Under the pieces are notes generated by a model. That model was not told where the DNA came from. It saw only the letters and a list, made by a program, of their open reading frames with translations, and made no database searches. Shown one piece after another: positions 1 to 8,307 of a stretch of 9,329 bases of DNA; position 1 is the stretch's first letter; each line of letters starts with the position of its first letter. The stretch comes from CAZNYG01 sp964577205 (lineage in GTDB: Bacteria; Elusimicrobiota; Endomicrobiia; Endomicrobiales; CAIRNS01), in assembly GCA_964577205.1 (NCBI GenBank), contig CAZNYG010000073.1, positions 1 through 9,329 of the forward strand, read 5' to 3'. Position numbers and translations under genes: made by a program.

Positions 1-876
1 CGGGAAGCAAGCCCTGTTTATTCAAACTGGCGCGCCTGCGGTTCACTCTCCGATTTTCTCTGCAAACACAACATCATCGCCATAGACGGTATAGACACGC
101 GCGCTCTTACCCGGCATATCCGTGAAGCAGGCGCTATGCGCGCCATTATTTCGTCCACGGACTCCAGCGCGAAACGCCTGGTGGAAAAAGCGAAAGCATC
201 TCCGGGCCTTGTAGGGCGCAACCTGGTGAACGAAGTGACCGCGAAGGGAACCTGCGACTTCGTCATCGAAGGGAAAACGCCTCCGAAACAGAGGTTCACC
301 GTCGCCGTCGTGGACTGCGGCTGCAAAACGAACATACTCCGCGAACTGTATTTGCGCGGCTGCAAAGTGAAAGTCTTTCCCGCGACTGCGAAGGCGGATG
401 ATATTATCGCGGCCAGGCCGGACGGCGTCATGCTGTCCAACGGCCCGGGAGATCCCGCGGCGGTCACCGGCGTCATCGCCATCGCGAAAGCATTGATCGG
501 TCACGACGGCAAAACCGCGAACCCTATCCCCGTTTTCGGCATATGCCTCGGCCACCAGATGCTCGGCCTTGCATTGGGAGGGGAAACCTATAAATTGAAA
601 TTCGGCCACCGCGGCGGCAACCATCCGGTCAAAGACGTCGCGACCGGAAAGATCGAGATAACTTCTCAGAACCATGGATTCTGTGTCCGGCCCGAATCGC
701 TTGCCGGCAAGAACGTTGAACTGACCCACTATAATCTTTACGACGGGACGCTGGAAGGGCTTCGCCACACGCAGCTGCCCATTTTCTCGGTGCAGTACCA
801 TCCTGAAGCCAGCCCCGGCCCGCACGAAGCGCAATATCTGTTCGACCGCTTTTTCTCGTTGATGACGCGTAAGTAG
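1..876 (+). CDS. carA: Carbamoyl-phosphate synthase small subunit, 5'-truncated by the window edge
   Basis: The product is the glutaminase subunit of carbamoyl-phosphate synthase; it hydrolyses glutamine and passes ammonia to CarB in the cytoplasm, feeding UMP and arginine synthesis. The frame is open from base 1, so the start lies outside; 291 residues are visible. Their beginning (SNWRA, GIDTR, LTRHIRE, GAMRAIIS) is typical of the CarA N-terminal domain. A class I glutamine amidotransferase domain follows from about visible residue 100: the SNGPGDP oxyanion-region motif, the nucleophile Cys182 in GICLGHQ, and His267 and Glu269 in QYHPEAS complete the triad. Comparing these with E. coli Cys269, His353 and Glu355 suggests about 87 residues are missing. 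It ends in TAG, 182 bases before carB on the same strand, the usual carAB order. No damage is visible. A long antisense open frame over it is a shadow. Confidence 0.97.
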   Translation, partial: REASPVYSNWRACGSLSDFLCKHNIIAIDGIDTRALTRHIREAGAMRAIISSTDSSAKRLVEKAKASPGLVGRNLVNEVTAKGTCDFVIEGKTPPKQRFTVAVVDCGCKTNILRELYLRGCKVKVFPATAKADDIIAARPDGVMLSNGPGDPAAVTGVIAIAKALIGHDGKTANPIPVFGICLGHQMLGLALGGETYKLKFGHRGGNHPVKDVATGKIEITSQNHGFCVRPESLAGKNVELTHYNLYDGTLEGLRHTQLPIFSVQYHPEASPGPHEAQYLFDRFFSLMTRK

Positions 877-891
877 CACCCTCGCCCCGCC

Positions 892-908
892 CTCTCCCGC
901 CGGGAGAG
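892..908. repeat. GC-rich inverted repeat, family 1 (carA-carB gap)
   Basis: CTCTCCC (892-898) and GGGAGAG (902-908) form a perfect 7-bp stem with a three-base loop. It starts 16 bases after the carA stop. The surrounding C-rich then G-rich context resembles the two larger hairpins at 4434-4454 and 4565-4585, so I treat it as a diverged copy of one dispersed family. There is no T-run after it, so it is not a convincing intrinsic terminator. Confidence 0.6.
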
Positions 909-947
909 AGAGTCCAGAGCATGGGGATCAATATAAAACCGGCGCAG

Positions 948-966
948 GGGCGAGCTTTAGCCGCCC
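948..966. repeat. Inverted repeat, family 2 (CTTTAGC or CTTCAGC core)
   Basis: GGGCG (948-952) pairs with CGCCC (962-966), and GCT (954-956) pairs with AGC (959-961), leaving one bulged A and a TT loop. The central GCTTTAGC-like core recurs in the hairpin at 6323-6342, and as GCTTCAGC at 4504-4525. I infer a dispersed palindromic repeat family. Confidence 0.55.
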
Positions 967-997
967 GCTCAAAAACCGGACAGGCTCACAAGATCCT

Positions 998-1020
998 CCC
1001 CTCTTTTGTGTAAAGAGGGG
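998..1020. repeat. Inverted repeat, family 3, just upstream of carB
   Basis: CCCCTCTTT (998-1006) and AAAGAGGGG (1012-1020) form a perfect 9-bp stem with a five-base loop. The loop-side T/A pairs and the following GGGGGAG stretch are unlike families 1 and 2. It lies 38 bases before the carB start, is not followed by a T-run, and is in a same-strand gap between two cooperating genes. A role in mRNA processing or stability is possible but not shown. Confidence 0.55.
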
Positions 1021-1058
1021 CCGGGGGAGTTCGAGGGGACAGTATCCTTGGAGATATA

Positions 1059-4343
<3,285 letters not shown>

Positions 4344-4424
4344 CGGATCGGGAACGGACCTGACGTCAACACCCGTAACGCACCCCGTTCTTTGTCGCAA
4401 CTCTGAAGTTGGCCATATTTACAT

Positions 4425-4467
4425 CGTCGCTCCCCTTCTCCCCGTGGGAGAAGGTCAGGATGAGGGC
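4425..4467. repeat. Dispersed hairpin repeat, family 1, copy A (after carB)
   Basis: This 43-base element is nearly identical to the one at 4557-4598, differing by one extra C. Its core is a 9-bp perfect stem, CCTTCTCCC (4434-4442) against GGGAGAAGG (4446-4454), with a CGT loop, followed by TCAGGATGAGGGC. Weaker similarity between the two copies continues for about 20 bases beyond the repeat. It lies in the 300-base gap between carB and thyX. Confidence 0.8.
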
Positions 4468-4503
4468 TCAACTGACGTGGCCGTTGTATCGAGATTTTGG
4501 TAG

Positions 4504-4525
4504 CGTACGGGCTTCAGCCCGTACG
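4504..4525. repeat. Palindrome, family 2 (CTTCAGC core), between the two family 1 copies
   Basis: CGTACGGGCT (4504-4513) and AGCCCGTACG (4516-4525) are a perfect 10-bp inverted repeat separated by TC. Its core resembles the hairpins at 948-966 and 6323-6342. It sits between the two copies of the family 1 repeat, giving a hairpin-hairpin-hairpin cluster before thyX. Confidence 0.75.
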
Positions 4526-4556
4526 GAATGTGTTTACAGACACAGCCCCGCGCCCC

Positions 4557-4598
4557 CGTCGCTCCCTTCTCCCCGTGGGAGAAGGTCAGGATGAGGGC
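4557..4598. repeat. Dispersed hairpin repeat, family 1, copy B (before thyX)
   Basis: This is the second near-identical copy of the element at 4425-4467, in the same orientation. CCTTCTCCC (4565-4573) pairs with GGGAGAAGG (4577-4585), loop CGT. It ends 45 bases before the chosen thyX start. The thyX frame is open backwards through it from a TTG at 4497, but translation of the repeat is not expected. Confidence 0.8.
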
Positions 4599-4643
4599 CC
4601 CATTGACAATCGCCGTTGCAAAGAGTCAATGAAAAGGATCATC

Positions 4644-6143
4644 ATGAAAGTGGAACTTGCCGGGTTTAATGTCGACACCAGCGTTCTCAGGGAAATGGAA
4701 AGCGCCTGCGGAAAGAGGGAAGACGTTACGCCCGAGGTTTTGTCCGCGGCGTACGCCCGTATCAGCAGGGACCCGAATAACATTACCGAGATCCGCCGAT
4801 CCGCCCGTACCGAGGTTGAGCGTTCCCGGAAATCCAACTCCACGATCATTTTCAGGATGGGCCATCATTCCGTAGCCGAACACGCCGTGTTCAACATGGA
4901 CATCATCGGCGTGTCCCGGTTCGCGATGGAAGAGCTGGAAAAGTTCCGCCTGTGCTCCTATACCGAAAAATCCCAGAGATATATAACGTTGGACAGGGAT
5001 TTTGTCATTCCTCAGGAGCTGAAGAACACTCCTTTCGAAAAGGATTACCTCGACGTCATAATGCTTCAGAACGAGGCCTACCGCGCGTTCTACGCCAAAC
5101 TGAAGGGCCATGTCTTCAAAAAACACGCCGGACTCGCGGCTGATCCGAAGAACCATAACCTGCTCGAAGGCTGGGCAAAAGAGGACGCGCGCTATATTAC
5201 CGCTCTTGCAACGGAATCCCAGGTCGGCCTGACCATGAACGCGAGGAACGCCGAGCTGATGCTCCGGCGGTTCGCGTCCAGCCCTCTGGCGGAGGTCAGG
5301 GAACTCGGGGAAAAGATATACGATCAGATATCCGGAGTCGCTCCGTCGATAGTCATCTTCCACCAGGCGAACGACAGGGACCGGAAAACGTATCCGGAGC
5401 TCCATGAGCTTTTAGGCAAATATTCGGCCGCTAAACAGAAGCCCGGAAAGGAAGTAGCCCTTGTCGATCATTCCAGAGGGGGAGACTTCACGGTAGCCGC
5501 GGCGCTTCTCCACACCGCCACTAACCTTCCTTTCGACAAATGCCTTGCCGCGGTAAAGAAAATGTCCAAAGCAAAACTGCAGGCGGTGTACAAGGCATCC
5601 TGGAAGAATCACCAGCTTTACGACTCGATGCTCAGGGAATACGAGTTCGTAAATCTGACGTTCGATATCGCGCTTTCCGCCGCGTGTTTCGGCCAGCTTA
5701 AGCGGCACAGGATGTCCAGTATCGTATCGCAGGAATACGATCCTCAGCTCGGGATAACCATCCCTGGATCCATCGAAGAGACGGGGGAAACGAAAAGATT
5801 CAAAGAGATCGTCGAAAAGACCGAAAACCTTTATTACAAAATAAGGAAAAAGCACCCCCTCGCAGCGCCGTACATTTTAAATAACTGCCACCGGAAACGG
5901 GCCCTTATGCGCGTAAACGCCAGAGAGATGTACGCCATTTCGCGCTTGCGTGAAGACGCCCACGCCCAGTGGGATATCCGCAACGTCGCCGGCGCGATGT
6001 CCGCGCAGGCAAAGAAAGCCATGCCGAACGTATTCGGCCTGATCGGCGGAAAAGACAGGTACGCCGAGATCTACGAAAACGTATTCGGCCAACCCCCGAA
6101 AGTAGTAACCGCAGAACTCCCCGGAGCAAGAAAGATAAAGTAG
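4644..6143 (+). CDS. thyX: ThyX-family flavin-dependent thymidylate synthase, tandem double-domain form
   Basis: ThyX enzymes methylate dUMP to dTMP with FAD, NADPH and methylene-tetrahydrofolate. This protein has 499 residues, about twice a usual ThyX (roughly 210-250), and both halves look like ThyX. In the first half, GHHSVAEH leads to a signature at residues 100-112 where RHRx7SxR reads K-F-R-x7-S110-Q-R112; an ARY motif (Arg183) and NAR (199-201) follow. In the second half RHR is intact (354-356) but the serine and second arginine are replaced by Glu364 and Asp366; ARY has become APY (Pro409), while NAR (425-427), Arg436 and AQWDIR are conserved. The halves therefore seem to complement each other in one fused unit. 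I chose ATG 4644 because AAGGA at 4634-4638 precedes it by five bases; ATG 4629 is possible, and a TTG at 4497 would translate repeat DNA. Catalytic activity itself is inferred. Confidence 0.88.
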   Translation: MKVELAGFNVDTSVLREMESACGKREDVTPEVLSAAYARISRDPNNITEIRRSARTEVERSRKSNSTIIFRMGHHSVAEHAVFNMDIIGVSRFAMEELEKFRLCSYTEKSQRYITLDRDFVIPQELKNTPFEKDYLDVIMLQNEAYRAFYAKLKGHVFKKHAGLAADPKNHNLLEGWAKEDARYITALATESQVGLTMNARNAELMLRRFASSPLAEVRELGEKIYDQISGVAPSIVIFHQANDRDRKTYPELHELLGKYSAAKQKPGKEVALVDHSRGGDFTVAAALLHTATNLPFDKCLAAVKKMSKAKLQAVYKASWKNHQLYDSMLREYEFVNLTFDIALSAACFGQLKRHRMSSIVSQEYDPQLGITIPGSIEETGETKRFKEIVEKTENLYYKIRKKHPLAAPYILNNCHRKRALMRVNAREMYAISRLREDAHAQWDIRNVAGAMSAQAKKAMPNVFGLIGGKDRYAEIYENVFGQPPKVVTAELPGARKIK

Positions 6144-6189
6144 CCTTTCAACCTTTACATTCCTATCTGTTACCATCTGATGTCGCGCG

Positions 6190-6206
6190 AGAGTTTCTCT
6201 TTTTTT
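6190..6206 (+). terminator. Weak terminator-like hairpin after thyX
   Basis: AGAG (6190-6193), a TTT loop and CTCT (6197-6200) form a 4-bp stem, extendable by one G-T pair and merging into a run of seven T. It lies 46 bases after the thyX stop. The stem is short and AT-poor support is limited, so it is only a possible terminator. Confidence 0.3.
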
Positions 6207-6254
6207 CCTCGACTTTCCAGGGCAAGTCGTCGGGCCGAGCCTGCGAGCGAGAAA

Positions 6255-6277
6255 GAGGGCAGGGTGAGGGCCTCACC
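6255..6277. repeat. Partial family 1-like repeat with short inverted repeat, at the edge of the gap
   Basis: AGAGGGCAGGGTGAGGGC resembles the 3' arm of the family 1 repeats (which end in GATGAGGGC). GGTGAG (6263-6268) and CTCACC (6272-6277) make a perfect 6-bp stem. The element lies just before the N run, which fits an assembly break at a repeated sequence. Confidence 0.4.
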
Positions 6278-6291
6278 TCATTGAGCAAGTG

Positions 6292-6301
6292 NNNNNNNNN
6301 N
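6292..6301. other. Assembly gap of ten N
   Basis: Exactly ten undetermined bases. A run of fixed length like this is usually a scaffolding placeholder, so the true distance is unknown and linkage of the two flanks depends on read pairs. Open frames crossing it have no meaning. Confidence 0.97.
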
Positions 6302-6322
6302 TTCTGGTTAATGAAGTTGCAG

Positions 6323-6342
6323 GCGCCGGCTTTAGCCGGTGC
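6323..6342. repeat. Inverted repeat, family 2 (CTTTAGC core), right of the gap
   Basis: GCGCCGGCT (6323-6331) pairs with AGCCGGTGC (6334-6342), one G-T pair included, with a TT loop. It shares the GGCTTTAGCC-type core with the hairpins at 948-966 and 4504-4525. Because those lie left of the N run, this is modest evidence that both flanks come from the same kind of genome. Confidence 0.6.
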
Positions 6343-6531
6343 GAAGATACTTTCGTTAAATGTTCAAAGGAATCGAGCACGGCCCAAAGCCCGCCTTTCT
6401 TTCTCCCGTCCCCTTTGAAAGTTGTATCACATTCACACGATCCGCATCTTTTACCTGCCATTGATCCTTTCGTCGTCAGGGGGGAACTGCCATTTAAGAC
6501 CATTTCATTATTTCATTTTCCGTTGACTTAT

Positions 6532-6555
6532 GCTGACGGCTGAGTGCTGAATGCT
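6532..6555. repeat. Heptamer tandem repeat, GCTGANN
   Basis: Three consecutive units, GCTGACG, GCTGAGT and GCTGAAT, are followed by a partial GCT. Five of seven positions are constant. This looks like a short intergenic tandem repeat; no function is evident. Confidence 0.6.
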
Positions 6556-6626
6556 CGCCTTTAGTGTTTTGAGTTAAAGTTGTTTGAGAGCAGATCGGCT
6601 TAAGTAATCAAGTAACCACCGTCCCC

Positions 6627-6645
6627 AAGAACCACCAAGAACCAC
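6627..6645. repeat. Tandem repeat of AAGAACCACC
   Basis: AAGAACCACC (6627-6636) is followed directly by AAGAACCAC (6637-6645). It lies 16 bases before the promoter of the toxin-antitoxin pair. A related AGTAACCACC occurs at 6611-6620. This could be a binding site array or a remnant of a dispersed repeat. Confidence 0.5.
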
Positions 6646-6660
6646 TTTGTCATCTTTTCA

Positions 6661-6689
6661 TTGACGAAATTCTCCTCATAGGTTATAAT
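6661..6689 (+). promoter_or_regulatory. Near-consensus sigma-70 promoter for mntA-hepT
   Basis: TTGACG at 6661-6666 (five of six to TTGACA) and TATAAT at 6684-6689 (six of six) are 17 bases apart. The expected start of transcription, about seven bases after the -10 box, falls at 6696-6697, which is on or next to the mntA ATG. The mRNA would therefore have almost no leader. Confidence 0.75.
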
Positions 6690-6696
6690 TAACGAT

Positions 6697-7020
6697 ATGA
6701 AGAAAAATGCAATAGATGAAAAACTAAAATCCATTGCCCGCAAAGCTACTCCGATATTTCGCCGCCACAATATACTTAAGGCATCGGTATTCGGCTCATA
6801 CGCTCGCAATGAACAAACCAGGCAAAGCGATATTGATATAATCGTGAAATTCGGCCCGGATAAAAGCCTGATCGATCTGGTTAATCTGGAAAATGACCTT
6901 CGTTACGCTTTCCGCAAGAACATCGATGTCATCACCTATCGCTCGATCCATCCTCACATTAAGAAGCAAATCCTCGACGAACACAAGGTCATCTATGAAA
7001 AGCCCGATCGTTCTCATTGA
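6697..7020 (+). CDS. mntA: Minimal nucleotidyltransferase antitoxin, MntA-like
   Basis: A 107-residue member of the minimal nucleotidyltransferase family. It has the GSx10DxD catalytic motif exactly: Gly33-Ser34 in VFGSYAR, then Asp45 and Asp47 in SDIDIIV, with a likely third carboxylate at Asp77 in KNIDVIT. In the characterised Shewanella pair, MntA transfers AMP to a tyrosine of the HEPN toxin and so blocks it; I infer the same role here. The partner hepT overlaps the last 26 bases of this gene in another frame, which points to coupled translation. The start is the only ATG near the N-terminus, seven bases past a TATAAT box, with no ribosome site upstream, so translation may be leaderless. 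Codon use is AT-richer than in carB, in keeping with an acquired module. Confidence 0.93.
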   Translation: MKKNAIDEKLKSIARKATPIFRRHNILKASVFGSYARNEQTRQSDIDIIVKFGPDKSLIDLVNLENDLRYAFRKNIDVITYRSIHPHIKKQILDEHKVIYEKPDRSH

Positions 7021-7309
7021 TCACATTCTCGACAGCATCGAAAGCATTACCAAATATTCCAAGGGGATCGGCAAAAGATCATTTTTGACCGATCCTCAAT
7101 TGCAGGACAGTATTATCCGCAGGATCGAAATAATCGGCGAGGCGACAAAGTCTCTCCCGGCTTCCATAAAACAGATGTATCCCCTTGTCCCCTGGAAAGC
7201 AATAGGGGGAATGAGAGATAAGCTCGTTCATGAGTATTTCAGCGTTGACCTGGAACTGACATGGAATGTTGAAAACGAGATCTTCCCGCCTATAAAAATG
7301 CATTGCTGA
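6995..7309 (+). CDS. hepT: HEPN-domain RNase toxin, HepT-like (DUF86), with frameshifted C-terminus
   Basis: A 104-residue HEPN protein, the toxin partner of mntA. It carries the Rx4HxY motif of the family in RDKLVHEY: Arg74 and His79 are the expected RNase residues and Tyr81 the expected AMP acceptor. IIGEATKSLP and PWKAIGGMRDKLVHEYF are typical of HepT. ATG 6995 is chosen because AAGG at 6985-6988 lies six bases upstream and the preceding in-frame codons only mirror mntA. The reading frame ends in IKMHC with TGA, but the next frame continues from TAT at 7291 as YKNALLKIKKEINSLQ and stops at TAG 7339-7341. That is the helical ending expected of a HepT of about 115 residues. One base seems to be missing near 7288-7291, by mutation or by sequencing error. 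The active site is untouched. Confidence 0.88.
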   Translation: MKSPIVLIDHILDSIESITKYSKGIGKRSFLTDPQLQDSIIRRIEIIGEATKSLPASIKQMYPLVPWKAIGGMRDKLVHEYFSVDLELTWNVENEIFPPIKMHC

Positions 7310-7341
7310 AAATTAAGAAAGAGATTAACTCTCTTCAATAG

Positions 7342-7571
7342 TAATTCTTCCATCCCGGATCCATCATCCATTGTCGCATCATTGCCAGTCTGCAAATCAG
7401 CCAACCCGCCGTTCGCCCTCTCCTCATCCTCTACCCCATTGAACAAGTCCTTCAAAAGAGATACAATAACTATGCACTTTTGCGATAACTGCTCCACGAA
7501 ATCATCTTGAGGGGAAACTTTAACAAAGGGACTCGACCGTGACTGTGGGCAAGATCCGCGCATAAACCTTT
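7342..7571. other. Gap between the toxin-antitoxin pair and the methyltransferase genes
   Basis: About 230 bases in which I see no supported gene. On the minus strand a frame of 111 codons (7228-7563) crosses it, but half of that overlaps hepT in antisense and the translation matches nothing I recognise. No clear promoter for the downstream genes was found by eye. Confidence 0.45.
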
Positions 7572-7613
7572 AACCACACGGCCATAAACTGGCGGGGTGG
7601 TTTTTATATTTTT
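7572..7613 (+). terminator. Terminator-like hairpin directly before the methyltransferase ribosome site
   Basis: AACCACACGGCC (7572-7583) pairs with GGCGGGGTGGTT (7591-7602) in ten of twelve positions, with a seven-base loop, and is followed by TTTTT, then ATATTTTT. The T-tract ends where AAGGAG (7614-7619) begins, 17 bases before the next ATG. It may end the mntA-hepT transcript or act as an attenuator in the leader of the next operon. Confidence 0.55.
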
Positions 7614-7629
7614 AAGGAGTTTAAAGTAA

Positions 7630-8307
7630 ATGATCGAACACAAAAACGAAAAACAGGTTATATCCAGGAAAAGGGTCGCTGATCACGGGGAAGTATATAC
7701 GTCCTCCAGAGAAGTAAATGCCATGCTTGACTTAGTAAAGCATGAAACAGAGAGGATCGAATCAAGATTCCTTGAGCCCGCGTGCGGAACCGGAAATTTC
7801 CTTTCGGAAATACTGACCAGAAAACTCACAATTGTTGAAAAACGGTACAAGAAATCTCAACTGGAGTATGAGCGTTATTCAATCCTTGCCGTATCCAGCA
7901 TATACGGCATTGATATCCTGGAGGATAACGTTCTTGAATGCAGAAAACGCCTCGCTGATTCATTTATCGAAAGGTATGTTATGCTTTTCAAGAAAACCTC
8001 AAAAGCTGAATGCATCCATTCGATTAAGTATATACTCGAAAAAAACATCATTTGGGGAGATGCCCTTTCGCTTCAAACAGTAGGGGATAATCCCAAACCC
8101 ATAGTGTTTTCTGAATGGTCTCCAGTGAACGGCAGTATGATCAAAAGAAGGGATTTTGCTTTTCACGGTTTGCTTACTCACGAAGCTATACGTGAAACGC
8201 CTCTTTTCTCAGACCTTGGCGATGATGTATTCATTCCTGAACCGGTAATGGAATACCCCGTGGTTCATTTTTTGAGGTTGGCTGATGCCAAACAAAAGCA
8301 GTTATAA
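7630..8307 (+). CDS. DNA methyltransferase-family protein, SAM-binding half without NPPY
   Basis: A 225-residue protein of the gamma-type N6-adenine methyltransferase fold. RVADHGEVYT (residues 15-24) resembles the opening block of HsdM and Eco57I-like enzymes. Motif I is clear at 48-57 (LEPACGTGNF), a motif II acidic residue lies in IYGIDILEDN (91-100), and a motif III-like segment is IIWGDAL (140-146). The catalytic motif IV, (N/D)PP(Y/F), is absent; at the expected place there is VFSEWSPVNGSM. The protein may be inactive alone and work with the overlapping next gene, which has NPPY. ATG 7630 follows AAGGAG with ten bases between, slightly long. GC content is lower than in carB (24 of 60 bases at 7921-7980). 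I recall similar short proteins beside Eco57I-type methyltransferases in defence islands; the exact system name is not known to me. Confidence 0.82.
   Translation: MIEHKNEKQVISRKRVADHGEVYTSSREVNAMLDLVKHETERIESRFLEPACGTGNFLSEILTRKLTIVEKRYKKSQLEYERYSILAVSSIYGIDILEDNVLECRKRLADSFIERYVMLFKKTSKAECIHSIKYILEKNIIWGDALSLQTVGDNPKPIVFSEWSPVNGSMIKRRDFAFHGLLTHEAIRETPLFSDLGDDVFIPEPVMEYPVVHFLRLADAKQKQL

Larger units (their letters stand above)
6343..6660. other. Gene-free stretch with small repeats
   Basis: I see no frame here with a start, ribosome site and recognisable protein. The stretch holds a heptamer repeat and a 10-bp tandem repeat, listed separately, and otherwise nothing I can interpret. Base composition falls from the GC-rich left part towards the AT-richer right part. 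Confidence 0.6.

Noticed and set aside
43..879. Open frame of 278 codons on the minus strand over carA
   Set aside because: It is antisense to an unmistakable CarA frame, in GC-rich DNA where long antisense frames are common, and its translation shows no recognisable domain.
998..1030. Hairpin before carB as an intrinsic terminator
   Set aside because: The stem is good but is followed by G-rich DNA, not a T-run, so it is listed as a repeat.
4603..4631. Perfect TTGACA box before thyX
   Set aside because: No acceptable -10 box lies 16-18 bases downstream (best is three of six), so it is not called as a promoter.
4497..4643. N-terminal extension of thyX from a TTG start
   Set aside because: It would translate the palindrome at 4504-4525 and the repeat at 4557-4598; ATG 4644 has a good ribosome site and fits the start of the domain.
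5969..6543. Open frames running through the N gap
   Set aside because: They include undetermined bases and repeat DNA, lack ribosome sites and match no known protein.
6532..6645. Short tandem repeats as a CRISPR array
   Set aside because: Units are 7-10 bases, directly adjacent with no spacers, and no cas gene is present.
7228..7563. Possible 111-residue minus-strand gene between hepT and the methyltransferase genes
   Set aside because: About a third of it is antisense to hepT and its tail, the product is unrecognised, and the possible ribosome site is only three bases from the ATG. It cannot be excluded but is not supported.
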